Source: a virus. From it: a DNA stretch of 56,751 bases. Shown one piece after another: positions 44,965 through 53,933 of this stretch (position 1 is its first letter; the number at the start of each line of letters is the position of its first letter). The position numbers and the translations under genes are program-made. The notes under the pieces are model-generated. The model saw only the letters and a list, made by a program, of their open reading frames with translations. It did no database searches and had not been told where the DNA came from. The stretch covers positions 1 to 56,751 of IMG/VR virus record IMGVR_UViG_3300023174_000197; one strand, written 5' to 3'.

Positions 44965-46062
44965 TTATTCATACGTTCTAATTGCTGTCACAAAAGGAAA
45001 GCGGGGGATGTTGTCTGGCGTTAAGTTGAAGAATTTAACTGTAGCTGGTTTGCCAATGAGATCAACTTTTTCTTTGAGAAGTTGTGCACAATATTCACGA
45101 GAGCCTTTGATGTTACTGTTAAAACGAACACCTTGCTCATTTGCAAACGTCATGGCTCCTGCACCACCTGCACGATTGCCTTCACCTTCAATGACGTCAA
45201 GAATAATGTACTCCTTGTCTTGAAATTCTTTGCGCTTCAAAAGGTTTTTGCTGCGCTTGTTCTCATAGGGTTTATCCAGGCGAACCATTTGACCCTCATA
45301 ACCTTCATTGATGTACTTCTCATACAACTCATCCAAATAATGTCGCTGCTGTACAAATTCAGTTGGCACTTCTTGAATGCATCCTCCAACTCTATCAACA
45401 ACTTCTTGCACAATGTGATAAAAGCGCTTGCTGAAAGCTTTGCTCGCATCAACTGCATCATAAATCCAATACTGAATGCTAGCTGCAGAGTCAGCTAAAT
45501 CTTGAGCAGTAGGCTTGGTCTTTTTAACAAGAGAACAAATAGCATTGAAGTCATTGCTGAACTTGTCGCAATACAATTCACCATCCAAAACTAAATTTGG
45601 ATTGGATGCAAAGATGTGTTCTAATGCTTGTTCAATGTGAGGCACACTTGCAAACTTCTTACCATTGCGGCTCCACAAACCATCTTTGCGAGCAATGCAT
45701 CGAATACCATCCAGCTTGAATTGCGAATAAACAGGGAATTGAATTTCATTAGCATAGTCCTCGTACTTCTTGGCCAACATGGGCTCAGTGAACGTCATGT
45801 TGTCAATGTCATTGATGTTTTCAAAACATCCACCATCTTTCTTTTTCTTCCACAGAGCCTTGGCATCTTTCAAAGCCTGCTCTTGCGCTGTGGTTGCATT
45901 AGCTTTGCCTTCGTTTTTAGGTTTGCAATGCGTTAGCTCAGTAGTCTGCTGCTTGCCATCAACTTGGCCAAAGTGAGTGCAGTAAGCATCACCAATGATT
46001 TCAATGGTCCAGTTTTGAACAGCACCAGTTGAAGTGCGAGAGTAGAGAGTGGGTAGTTTCAT
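44965..46062 (-). CDS. ATP-dependent DNA ligase
   Basis: 365 residues. Residues 1-85 form a small beta domain (NWTIEIIGDAYCTHFGQVDG, KANATTAQEQALKDAKALWK) found in front of many phage ligases. Motif I FKLDGIR has Lys116, motif III near 155 is LVLDGELYC, motif IV GYEGQMVRLD, motif V LLKRKEF. It seals DNA nicks in replication and repair. Confidence 0.94.
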   Translation of the reverse strand: MKLPTLYSRTSTGAVQNWTIEIIGDAYCTHFGQVDGKQQTTELTHCKPKNEGKANATTAQEQALKDAKALWKKKKDGGCFENINDIDNMTFTEPMLAKKYEDYANEIQFPVYSQFKLDGIRCIARKDGLWSRNGKKFASVPHIEQALEHIFASNPNLVLDGELYCDKFSNDFNAICSLVKKTKPTAQDLADSAASIQYWIYDAVDASKAFSKRFYHIVQEVVDRVGGCIQEVPTEFVQQRHYLDELYEKYINEGYEGQMVRLDKPYENKRSKNLLKRKEFQDKEYIILDVIEGEGNRAGGAGAMTFANEQGVRFNSNIKGSREYCAQLLKEKVDLIGKPATVKFFNLTPDNIPRFPFVTAIRTYE

Positions 46063-46065
46063 AAA

Positions 46066-46380
46066 TTATGCTTCGTAAACATTATATTCTGTTGCTTCGT
46101 CTTCAGAAACTTCTTTGTAGTGTTCAACTTCAATGTCTTGAGGGTATTCATCCTCCCAGTCATAGCTTCTGATATTTTTTTCAACTGCAGCTTCTGCAAT
46201 TTCCTGTGCATTCTTCCAATCAATTGGATTATCAGCAGCAACACGCACATTGACATATGCAATTTGCTTGCGACTCACTTGAATCTCATAGTAGAGATAT
46301 TGAGGCTCTTTGTCTTTGATGGTGTCTACCGTATCGTAGACCTTGTCTGGCTCAGTGTATTCTAGTTTGAAGTCTTGCAT
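46066..46380 (-). CDS. unknown acidic protein, 104 aa
   Basis: YYEIQVSRKQIAYVNVRVAA beta region, DWKNAQEIAEAAVEKNIRSY helix, acidic end. The V..E-YVRV..A.....A...A pattern is common in small phage proteins of unknown role. Confidence 0.74.
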   Translation of the reverse strand: MQDFKLEYTEPDKVYDTVDTIKDKEPQYLYYEIQVSRKQIAYVNVRVAADNPIDWKNAQEIAEAAVEKNIRSYDWEDEYPQDIEVEHYKEVSEDEATEYNVYEA

Positions 46381-46381
46381 G

Positions 46382-47470
46382 TTATTGATTGATGAGTTGT
46401 TTGTGCATCTCCTTTACAAAGACAATTATAGCAGCTTGAGTCATTTCAAGCAACTTGTATTTGTTGAGTTCCCTAACTTTGTTCATGATTTGACCAACAA
46501 GTTTGCCATCATTTTCAGATAGATCAAGCCACTGCATGACCAGCTTGCCATTGACTTTCTCTTTGATGACTTTGTCAACTTCATAAAGCAAACGGAATCC
46601 GTCAATGGCACGCTGCAGATGAGAATACTTGCATTGCATCAACAAACTATACTCATGCTTGCTACGAAATGGTTCACCAACTTTGTCAGAGTCAGCAACA
46701 TATTCCATGAAACGCATGTACATGCCACGCTTGCGATTGCGAGTGCGATTGGTGTGGTTGAGATTTTCAAGCTTGAATAGATCAGGATCAAAGTATTTGC
46801 TGTCAACAACAAATTCAAAAGCATCTTGCTCTGTATCAAAGCCTTGCTTCCAGCGACTGTAATCAAAGCCACCAATTGCACAAATCTCTTGCATGTCTCT
46901 GGTCAATACAACTTTGTCATAGATGTGATCACTGTCACTCCATTGCAAGTTGTTGTCAAACAAGCCTTGACGAATCCAGAAAGAAAGACCAGAGTGGCCA
47001 AAGTGCAGACCCATTTTATGAAATACACGGCCCATGATGTTGCCCAGATCGCCCCATGAAGAGTAATCAACAGCCATGTTAAATTCTGACATGGGGTGAA
47101 AGGTTACATCCACTTGAAAGCCATTATAAGGAAAAGAATAAACATTGCTGTTCTTGAATGGCTTGTAGCCAAATTCCTTCTCAAGATATTTGCCAAAGTC
47201 TTGTTCATCTCTCCACTCAACAACAACGTCTGAGTCTTGATAACTACCCATGATGATGTCTAAGTCGCCATGAGTCTCTTTGTTTCGGATACAAGGAGCA
47301 ACAATGCCTCTTGAAGATCCTACCACCTTGATGCTACTAGGGCCTACCAGCCTGCTAATGGACCGATCTTGCTGAAACTTATTCAGCAATTCATCCTTGA
47401 TGCGATTGTATTCATCTGTAGGAATACGTTTTTCTGGAAGATTCCAGGTTTTAAGAAGATTTCCGCCCAT
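46382..47470 (-). CDS. Pol-beta-type nucleotidyltransferase
   Basis: 362 residues. VVGSSRGI near 49-56 and HGDLDIIM near 68-75 give the GS and DxD (Asp69, Asp71) motifs; the third Asp is Asp121 in FQVDVTFHP. Such enzymes add nucleotides to RNA or other acceptors. It lies between DNA ligase and small membrane genes and could act in tRNA 3'-end repair; it does not show the full CCA-enzyme motif set. Confidence 0.8.
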   Translation of the reverse strand: MGGNLLKTWNLPEKRIPTDEYNRIKDELLNKFQQDRSISRLVGPSSIKVVGSSRGIVAPCIRNKETHGDLDIIMGSYQDSDVVVEWRDEQDFGKYLEKEFGYKPFKNSNVYSFPYNGFQVDVTFHPMSEFNMAVDYSSWGDLGNIMGRVFHKMGLHFGHSGLSFWIRQGLFDNNLQWSDSDHIYDKVVLTRDMQEICAIGGFDYSRWKQGFDTEQDAFEFVVDSKYFDPDLFKLENLNHTNRTRNRKRGMYMRFMEYVADSDKVGEPFRSKHEYSLLMQCKYSHLQRAIDGFRLLYEVDKVIKEKVNGKLVMQWLDLSENDGKLVGQIMNKVRELNKYKLLEMTQAAIIVFVKEMHKQLINQ

Positions 47471-47472
47471 TG

Positions 47473-47661
47473 TTAAGCTACGTTGTTGAGATTGTTGATG
47501 AAGATGTTGTTGAAGTCAGGAACTTCAACGGATACTGGCCAATGCCAAGCAAAGCCGCCATGCAGAATCATTGCAAAGCAACCAATGCCAATGAGCAGCA
47601 AAGCAAAAAAGCGGCAGACTGAATTAACAATGTTACCATTTGATGTACCAGTAGTTTTCAT
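47473..47661 (-). CDS. 62-aa single-pass membrane protein
   Basis: Start at ATG 47661 (MKTTGTSNGNIVNSVCRFFA). One span near 17-36 (FFALLLIGIGCFAMILHGGF) then Trp/Asn-rich end. Overlaps the previous gene by 29 bp. Confidence 0.66.
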   Translation of the reverse strand: MKTTGTSNGNIVNSVCRFFALLLIGIGCFAMILHGGFAWHWPVSVEVPDFNNIFINNLNNVA

Positions 47662-47872
47662 ATGTGTTGTTGTTTCCATTGAAGATACTATACTCTAGTT
47701 CCCGTAGCTCATCAACAACTTTTTCACAAAGTTTGCCTGTATATACAAAAGTAAACAAGCCTTTGAGAGTATGCTGATGAATTTCGTCCATGATTTTATT
47801 CATTTGCATGGCGCATTCATCAGCATACTGTTCAGATTGTTTTCTGGCTTCAGCAGCAGATATCTTATTCAT
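47633..47872 (-). CDS. unknown protein, 79 aa
   Basis: Start at ATG 47872, an ATGAATAA overlap with the previous stop; earlier ATGs lie inside that gene. Helical (MNKISAAEARKQSEQYADEC) with aromatic end YENYWYIKW. Confidence 0.7.
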   Translation of the reverse strand: MNKISAAEARKQSEQYADECAMQMNKIMDEIHQHTLKGLFTFVYTGKLCEKVVDELRELEYSIFNGNNNTYENYWYIKW

Positions 47873-48128
47873 AATTTTTGCAGATGATGACATCATTTTT
47901 CATATCATAAATCACAGTTTTGATGACTTTGTCACCATGCATGGTGGTATTCTGCGTTACCAACGGATCACCATGCTCATCAGTTGCCAAGGTTTCTGTA
48001 TAGTAGTGGTGGCCTGTGATTTTAATTGGAACTGTTTTGGCTGTTTTTTTGTATTTGAACAGCTCTTTGACTTTGGTTGGTTTCTCAACCTTGACTTTGG
48101 CTTTTTTGGTTTTGATTTTGCGTTTCAT
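47865..48128 (-). CDS. Lys-rich protein, 87 aa
   Basis: First 30 residues are extremely basic (MKRKIKTKKAKVKVEKPTKV); the rest is beta-rich (TG-HHYYTETLATDEHGDPLV). May bind nucleic acid. Overlaps the end of 48085-48381 by 44 bp. Confidence 0.72.
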   Translation of the reverse strand: MKRKIKTKKAKVKVEKPTKVKELFKYKKTAKTVPIKITGHHYYTETLATDEHGDPLVTQNTTMHGDKVIKTVIYDMKNDVIICKNYE

Positions 48129-48381
48129 GTTGCAATACTATGTCTGCTACTTTTGCATAACCGCAGATGTCAATCAAGTTATCACGCTTGCTTTGATGCA
48201 TCTGACGACATACTTTAGTGGCAATATTGCACAGTGCAACTTGTTCCGCAGTTACAGGTGTTCTGAGAATTATACTCCACATGGCTGCAATTTCAGCCAT
48301 GTTGATGGATGGATGACCATATTGCTTGCAGCGGTCTTCAGCAGTCAACTGCTCTGCTATGATGCAAACAGAATCACTCAT
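48085..48381 (-). CDS. DUF6378-like phage protein, 98 aa
   Basis: Start at ATG 48381 (8-nt overlap with the previous stop). LTAEDRCKQYGHPSINMAEI and AAMWSIILRTPVTAEQVALC, then KRDNLIDICGYA: the D-R-x-x-x-Y-G-x-P ... DN-x-D-x-x-GYA layout of a common phage family of unknown function. Confidence 0.8.
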   Translation of the reverse strand: MSDSVCIIAEQLTAEDRCKQYGHPSINMAEIAAMWSIILRTPVTAEQVALCNIATKVCRQMHQSKRDNLIDICGYAKVADIVLQHETQNQNQKSQSQG

Positions 48382-48649
48382 TGCTGATGAATGTGTTGGT
48401 TTGTTCATCATATTCAGCTTCACCAATGCACTCCACTGGCTGAGTCAGTTCACCAAAGTTGATGATGCGGATGCCTTGATTTTCAATGTCCCAAACTCGC
48501 TCATTGTCTTGAGCCAGTGGTACACTGCGAATGCCTTTGACGTTTTTATCAAAGAACTGCGCTACAGCATTTTCTGAAAATGGTTTGACGAATTTGATGT
48601 CGCGCAGTTGTCCGCTTTTCTTTTTGAATTGTGTTTGATAAACTTTCAT
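48374..48649 (-). CDS. unknown protein, 91 aa
   Basis: Start at ATG 48649 set by the promoter. MKVYQTQFKKKSGQLRDIKF; VKPFSENAVAQFFDKNVKGI and ENQGIRIINFGELTQPVECI. Not recognised. Confidence 0.74.
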   Translation of the reverse strand: MKVYQTQFKKKSGQLRDIKFVKPFSENAVAQFFDKNVKGIRSVPLAQDNERVWDIENQGIRIINFGELTQPVECIGEAEYDEQTNTFISNE

Positions 48650-48655
48650 ACACAC

Positions 48656-48683
48656 AATGTGCATGCATTTGTATCTTAATCAA
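48656..48683 (-). promoter_or_regulatory. leaderless -35/-10 promoter
   Basis: TTGATT, 16 bp, CACATT, 6 nt, ATG 48649. Marks the change from tail genes back to early genes. Confidence 0.62.
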
Positions 48684-48697
48684 CTCAAAATTTTAGG

Positions 48698-48868
48698 TCA
48701 TTTGTTTACAAATTGCAAATCATTTGCAAGCACTGTTTCTTTCTTATCTGTTGCTTGATTCAAAAGAGGATTAAGAATAGCTTCTAATTGAGCAGTAGCA
48801 ACACCAAGCTGAAATTGAGCATTGGCGAAATTTGATAATGCTGTTTGGATTTCTTTAGATGTAGTCAT
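48698..48868 (-). CDS. 56-aa small protein after tail-fibre genes
   Basis: MTTSKEIQTALSNFANAQFQ, LGVATAQLEAILNPLLNQAT: one long amphipathic helix. GCTAAATA is 7 nt before ATG 48868. Late; could be a tail or fibre accessory. Confidence 0.7.
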   Translation of the reverse strand: MTTSKEIQTALSNFANAQFQLGVATAQLEAILNPLLNQATDKKETVLANDLQFVNK

Positions 48869-48930
48869 AAAACTTTATTTAGCAGTGATGAATTAAACAT
48901 CAACAACAGCTATAATAATTAGTAATTAAC

Positions 48931-49203
48931 TTATAAAATATTTTTAGGTGTTTCTAGAAGTTGAGCTTCGATTTGTGCAATAAGAGCTTTTCTATCTTCA
49001 TACGAAAGAGAAGCAGCGGAAGCACCAATGCGAGCAACTTCTGCGTCAAACAATGCTTTTACTTCAGCACCGATTGCACCATTTAAAATGGCAGCAAGAT
49101 ATTCTGGCTCGGTTAAAGTTACAGACGCGGACTCGTTGTAGCGAGCTAGCATCCCATTGAGGGCGTTCTGATATTCAGTGTCGAGTGTTAGTGGTATATT
49201 CAT
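48931..49203 (-). CDS. tail-associated small protein, 90 aa
   Basis: MNIPLTLDTEYQNALNGMLA, SVTLTEPEYLAAILNGAIGA and RKALIAQIEAQLLETPK: helical. Starts 5 bp after the tail-fibre stop; a fibre chaperone or tail cap is possible. Confidence 0.72.
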   Translation of the reverse strand: MNIPLTLDTEYQNALNGMLARYNESASVTLTEPEYLAAILNGAIGAEVKALFDAEVARIGASAASLSYEDRKALIAQIEAQLLETPKNIL

Positions 49204-49208
49204 AGAGA

Positions 49209-51206
49209 TTAAGGATTAATGATTAGATAGCTAACGATAGAAGTATCTAGTGTAGCAGTTGCATTAGCGGTCTTGCTTGTGATCGTAAAGCTAGTTCCTG
49301 CAATTCGGGTGATACTGTAACTGTCACCAATTGTTCCACCATCAGTTTGACGATTTACGAAGATTCGTGAGCCTGCTACAATATTAGTATCTGAAACGGT
49401 TACTGTGCCAGATACTAGCGTTGCTGTACCGTGTCTAATAAGACCAGATGGTGTACCATTTGTTCCAACCACAACACCTCCATTTGTTGTCGTACCGGTT
49501 CCACCCACAAGGATTAGATTTGCACCTGCTCCAGCAGTACCGTTACATGCTTTAATCGTCTGGTTGACTCCAGATGCTGCATTAATTCCAAGCTGCAGGG
49601 TCGCAGCTGCTGCACTATTTAAAGTTGTTGCTAGAGAGCCATTAGCTTGAGAGATTGTTATTTGTCCAGGCTCAGCATAAAAATACTGCGATCCAGGATT
49701 CGCCGCGTTTGCAAAAAGCCAATTTGCTGCAATGAGTTTTGAGAAAGTAGATGGTGAAGTTATAACTTGTTGAACACCACCTAAAATAATGCCACCATCT
49801 TTACCAACTCTAAACAACGTACCACCAGCAGTTGTACCTACATCAATTAAATTGGCAGTTGCACCACTTGCTGTATTTGCTACACGGCCATAGATTAATG
49901 TAGGGTTACCTGTTGTATTCCAGTTAGCTGAAAGATTGAGTGTGTTTGCAGATTGGGATCCGGTGAGAGTTGGTCCTGGTGCAGTAATGCCACCATCTTT
50001 ACCAACTCTAAACAACGTACCACCAGCAGTTGTACCTACATCAATTAAATTGGCAGTTGCACCACTTGCTGTATTTGCTACACGTCCATAAATCAATGCA
50101 GGATTACCTGTTGTATTCCAGTTAGCAGATACATTAAGAGTATTTGTTGCTTGAGAGCCTGTGAGAGTTGGTCCTGGTGCGGATATAGAACCAGTGATAG
50201 TTATCCCACCTGCTGCTCCAATATTGATTCTTTCAACAGTATCAGTTAAAAATGATATTGCTCTTGCTGTTTGTCCAGCTCCTAATCTTTCAGTCCCAAT
50301 TTGGAAAACATTAGAATTCCATCTAATAAATCCTCTTTCATTGTTAGAACCATTTGTGAATGTGTTGTATATACGAAAGATTTGTGCATTTGTACCGTTG
50401 CGTTGAGCTATTGCATTAGCTTCATCTCTATAAAACATAGCATCAGTCCAACCAATGGAGTTAGCATTTGGCCAGACGCTCTGATCTGTTAACATGTTAC
50501 CATTGTAAGATGGCCACGTAACATTTATTGCTAATCCATTATTTGGTGGTGTAACATATACACTACCACCACCATCAGAATTACTATAAGATATGGAGTC
50601 AGGAGATATTGTTGTGGATATTTCACCAGATGCATTACCTCTATAAATATTTATGAGATTATTTGCAATTGTATATCCGCTATAAGCAGTTAAATAATCT
50701 CCTGCAAAATTGGTAATATTACCTGTCATGGCGGCACCAGATAATGGTAAATATTTACCTACTGGATTCCATGAACCAGAAGTTGTTTGCACAGTGGAAT
50801 ATGCACTATTCCATTGATTGCTGTTGCCTGATAAACTATAAATGATGGATGATGCACTTATGGCTCCATTGACTGTAAAATCTACATTGGGTGATGATGT
50901 CTTGACACCAACATTGGGAAACGATCCATTGTTGCCACCCACATGCAATACTTCTACGTTCTGATCAATGTCGTAGAATGAAGCAATGTCACCTGTACCA
51001 TTGTTGCCTACCCATAATGCAGGGCCAGATCCAACGTGCACAACGCTGACTGCACTTGTTGTGGAAAATACTGTGTTGTTGAATGTCTGAGTACCACTGC
51101 ATGACAAGTTTCCAAAGATGGTTATATCACTATTGAATCTAGTTGGACCAACAAACGTTTTGTTGCTCAAGCTTTGTGTCGTAGTTGTTGTTACATGAAT
51201 TGGCAT
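49209..51206 (-). CDS. tail fibre protein with internal repeats, 665 aa
   Basis: Gly/Asn/Thr/Ser-rich beta-structured fibre. Typical phrases: GPTLTGSQSANTLNLSANWN, TGNPTLIYGRVANTASGATA, LSGAAMTGNITNF. Two tandem 66-residue repeats lie near 345-480. No peptidase or chaperone domain is seen at the end. Start 1 bp after the stop of the upstream fibre gene. Binds host surface by inference. Confidence 0.88.
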   Translation of the reverse strand: MPIHVTTTTTQSLSNKTFVGPTRFNSDITIFGNLSCSGTQTFNNTVFSTTSAVSVVHVGSGPALWVGNNGTGDIASFYDIDQNVEVLHVGGNNGSFPNVGVKTSSPNVDFTVNGAISASSIIYSLSGNSNQWNSAYSTVQTTSGSWNPVGKYLPLSGAAMTGNITNFAGDYLTAYSGYTIANNLINIYRGNASGEISTTISPDSISYSNSDGGGSVYVTPPNNGLAINVTWPSYNGNMLTDQSVWPNANSIGWTDAMFYRDEANAIAQRNGTNAQIFRIYNTFTNGSNNERGFIRWNSNVFQIGTERLGAGQTARAISFLTDTVERINIGAAGGITITGSISAPGPTLTGSQATNTLNVSANWNTTGNPALIYGRVANTASGATANLIDVGTTAGGTLFRVGKDGGITAPGPTLTGSQSANTLNLSANWNTTGNPTLIYGRVANTASGATANLIDVGTTAGGTLFRVGKDGGIILGGVQQVITSPSTFSKLIAANWLFANAANPGSQYFYAEPGQITISQANGSLATTLNSAAAATLQLGINAASGVNQTIKACNGTAGAGANLILVGGTGTTTNGGVVVGTNGTPSGLIRHGTATLVSGTVTVSDTNIVAGSRIFVNRQTDGGTIGDSYSITRIAGTSFTITSKTANATATLDTSIVSYLIINP
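49788..50183. repeat. two 198-bp direct repeats in tail fibre gene
   Basis: Near-identical units start at 49788 and 49986 (aatgccaccatctttacc), period 198 bp = 66 codons. Some positions differ, mostly in third bases. Unequal crossover here would change fibre length. Confidence 0.85.
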
Positions 51207-51207
51207 A

Positions 51208-53283
51208 TTATATTAAAGTAGTTGTGAGTTCACCAGCATCTGTTACTGTTACTCTGTATCTAAAATTGCTGGGTGATCTTAAAATGATGCCTTTGGTGGA
51301 ATCTGTGATTTCAATATCTTGGTTGGTGGATACTGTCCCAGTAAGTGTGCCACCTGATAACTTTAAGAAATTACTATTTAAATAGTTTACTGTAGCATAT
51401 GCTGATAAATTATTAAGGAAAGCAGTAGTCTGTACAGTACCATTTGGAAATTTTAAACCACCGTCTCTACCAAAAGTCCACTCATAAGCAGATAATGGCC
51501 AGCTTGTTCCAATGAAAATGCCTTGATTGTTGTTTATTTGTATATACTGCTGACCATCTGTGCTAGCGATGCCACCTTGATCTGGTGGTGTTACAATCCA
51601 CCCTGGTGTACCATACTGAGAGCCAATGTAACCACCTCCAGGAAATGTTAAATTGCCATCACCACTCAATATCACTTGATAAGAGCCATTGACTAATCTA
51701 TCTGCAGATCCACCTCCTCCACCAAACAGTGTACTGATGTCGATGCCACCGGACAAAATCTGCCCATTGGTAACATTGAGTGAGCCATTCATGGTACCTC
51801 CATTGGCATATTGAACAGCTACACTGCCACCGCCTCCGCCCATGCTGTCTACATAAACTGCAAACTTGCGATACAACTCAGATTGCAAAGTTGCAGCTTG
51901 AGTTTGCAAGTCTTTGTTGAGCTGACTTTTGAATGCATTGATGGCATTGGAGATGGCTCTGTTTTGAGATGCTTCTTCAACAACTGTGTCTTGAGATGCT
52001 GCTTGTGAAAACTGCTCACGCAGAATCTGTTCCACCTGTTGTTCCACAGTTGCCAAGCGAGATGCATTGAGACTATCAACATGCAGTGTCAACTGTTGGG
52101 ATGCATCAGCAACTGCACTGGATACAATGTTGTCTACAGTTGATAATTTGCCATCAACTTGTTCACTGATTTGCAGCAAGTGTTGTTGTGTTTCACTCTG
52201 TGCATTTTGCATCTGTTGCAACAATGTTTGTTGCAACTCTTGTGACAAGCTCTGCAAAGATTCTTTGATGAATGTTATTTTGTTGTTGACAACATCATCA
52301 ATGAACATGGATTGATCATTCATCAATGCAGCAACAGAATCCTCAAAGGTCTTGATTTGCTGCAGCTTGATTTGCTGCTCCATGCTTTGCAACTGCTGTT
52401 CTACAAACACTTGCACCTGTTGTTGATGTTCAGTGTGTTGTGCAGACAGCTGCTGAAATTTCTCCTTGAATGATTTCTTGAGATTTTGCTGCAATGCATC
52501 TTTTGCATCAACTGCATTTTGCTTGATTTGCAATTGCAATTGCTCCAATTGTATAGCATTGTTTTCATACAACACTGCATTGCACTGCTCAACCACAGTA
52601 CTTTTGAATTTTGCTACAGCATCATCTGTGAATCTGCGTGCTACATTTTGCAGCTGATTGCTCAAGTCTTTGAACTCTTGTTGCAAGTCATCAACAGATG
52701 CATCCAGCTTTTGTTGAGATTGATGCTGCATTTGCATCTGAGATGCCAGAGTCTCTTGCAACATGCTGGTTTTGGCTTGCAACAACTGCTCATTGAGATG
52801 TTCATTGAGCTTGTTGTAAATGTTGCTCAGCGTCTTTTTGATGCGCTTTTCTTGGCTGTTGCGAGCTTGCTCTTTGAGAGCACCAGCATCTGGTACAGCC
52901 ATTATTTCCATGGTCTCTGGTGTATACTCAATGTATTGAGGCTCTTGTGCTATCTCACACAGTTGCTGCTCAATGCAAAAAGACTGCACTGGCGCAGCAT
53001 ATTCAAAGCCATGTTGCAACAAAGTTTCATTGATGAATACTTCATCTGCATCTGCTGCTACCAATTTGAACTCCACATCACGATACTCAATGCCTTGGTG
53101 TTCTACATTGAGCTTGATGACAGGACAACCATCAATGACGCGATCAGCTTTTTTGATGAATGACTCACCTTGAATTTCAACACTGTAAATATCAAAAAAC
53201 GCTTCCTGCAAACAGGAGCACATGATCAAGTTGTCTCCTGAATTTAAGATATTTGCACTTACTTGCTTGTTGTCCAGACGCAT
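51208..53283 (-). CDS. long coiled-coil tail fibre protein, 691 aa
   Basis: N-terminal 130 residues look globular (baseplate side); 135-470 are a long Gln-rich coiled coil (QMQMQHQSQQKLDASVDDLQ style); two poly-Gly hinges (GGGGGS near 490, GGGGGSAD near 530) lead to a C-terminal beta part with NGTVQTTAFLN and LKLSGGTLTGTVSTNQDIEI, shared in style with the next fibre. GCATAAATA is 8 nt before ATG 53283. Confidence 0.88.
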   Translation of the reverse strand: MRLDNKQVSANILNSGDNLIMCSCLQEAFFDIYSVEIQGESFIKKADRVIDGCPVIKLNVEHQGIEYRDVEFKLVAADADEVFINETLLQHGFEYAAPVQSFCIEQQLCEIAQEPQYIEYTPETMEIMAVPDAGALKEQARNSQEKRIKKTLSNIYNKLNEHLNEQLLQAKTSMLQETLASQMQMQHQSQQKLDASVDDLQQEFKDLSNQLQNVARRFTDDAVAKFKSTVVEQCNAVLYENNAIQLEQLQLQIKQNAVDAKDALQQNLKKSFKEKFQQLSAQHTEHQQQVQVFVEQQLQSMEQQIKLQQIKTFEDSVAALMNDQSMFIDDVVNNKITFIKESLQSLSQELQQTLLQQMQNAQSETQQHLLQISEQVDGKLSTVDNIVSSAVADASQQLTLHVDSLNASRLATVEQQVEQILREQFSQAASQDTVVEEASQNRAISNAINAFKSQLNKDLQTQAATLQSELYRKFAVYVDSMGGGGGSVAVQYANGGTMNGSLNVTNGQILSGGIDISTLFGGGGGSADRLVNGSYQVILSGDGNLTFPGGGYIGSQYGTPGWIVTPPDQGGIASTDGQQYIQINNNQGIFIGTSWPLSAYEWTFGRDGGLKFPNGTVQTTAFLNNLSAYATVNYLNSNFLKLSGGTLTGTVSTNQDIEITDSTKGIILRSPSNFRYRVTVTDAGELTTTLI

Positions 53284-53353
53284 TTACAACTTATTTATGC
53301 GTCTCTGCAACTTATGCCATTATTCTCTTACATGTTTGCAAATATATACGTTT

Positions 53354-53638
53354 TCATTGATCGTTTTGATCACTCAATGTAACTGTATATTGTTCTTTAT
53401 TATTGAACATGTTTATGAGATAGAATTTAAATTGTTTTTCAAAATCTATTTGCTTGCTTTCAGGTACATGACTCAAAAATGCTTCATACAAGGTAATTAA
53501 AGAACCTGCTACAAACGCTGGATCAAAAGCTACATCTTGATGTTCATTTAAAATTTGAGCAGCAGGGTGAGGAATATTACTCTTCATATACTGACCAAGC
53601 ATTGCGATGGGTATAATGTCTTTAAAGCTTGTTGTCAT
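53354..53638 (-). CDS. unknown protein, 94 aa
   Basis: Start at ATG 53638, inside the end of the preceding gene (17-bp overlap). MTTSFKDIIPIAMLGQYMKS, DPAFVAGSLITLYEAFLSHV. Not recognised. Confidence 0.7.
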   Translation of the reverse strand: MTTSFKDIIPIAMLGQYMKSNIPHPAAQILNEHQDVAFDPAFVAGSLITLYEAFLSHVPESKQIDFEKQFKFYLINMFNNKEQYTVTLSDQNDQ

Positions 53639-53933
53639 AAATTTTAAGTTTTCGAGATGGTGCGCTTTCCCATCCAAACATTTCTGCGATTTCTGCACGA
53701 TAATCATCTGGACCAGCAATTGCTGATTTTAATAATTCAAGACCATTACATGCTGCACTTCCACCACATCCTGCACCACAAATGCATATTGCTGCACCTC
53801 CTGCACCACGATGTTGTTTTGAACATGCAATAAACAATGCAGAAATATTTGATTGCATTCGATTGATACATTTGTCGCACCATCGAAATCTAATGGAGGT
53901 TACTTCACCTCCACAATAGCATTGTTTATTCAT
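53622..53933 (-). CDS. Cys-rich protein, 103 aa
   Basis: CYCGGE near 5-10, WCDKC near 18-22, and CICGAGCGGSAAC near 50-62: enough Cys for two metal sites. The C-terminal 40 residues are ordinary. ATGA overlap with the previous gene. Confidence 0.72.
   Translation of the reverse strand: MNKQCYCGGEVTSIRFRWCDKCINRMQSNISALFIACSKQHRGAGGAAICICGAGCGGSAACNGLELLKSAIAGPDDYRAEIAEMFGWESAPSRKLKIYDNKL

Noticed and set aside
46382-47470. Reading the nucleotidyltransferase as an NMN adenylyltransferase (NARP2 partner of NAMPT)
   Set aside because: Its motifs are GS...DxD of the Pol-beta fold, not the HxGH type of NMN adenylyltransferases.
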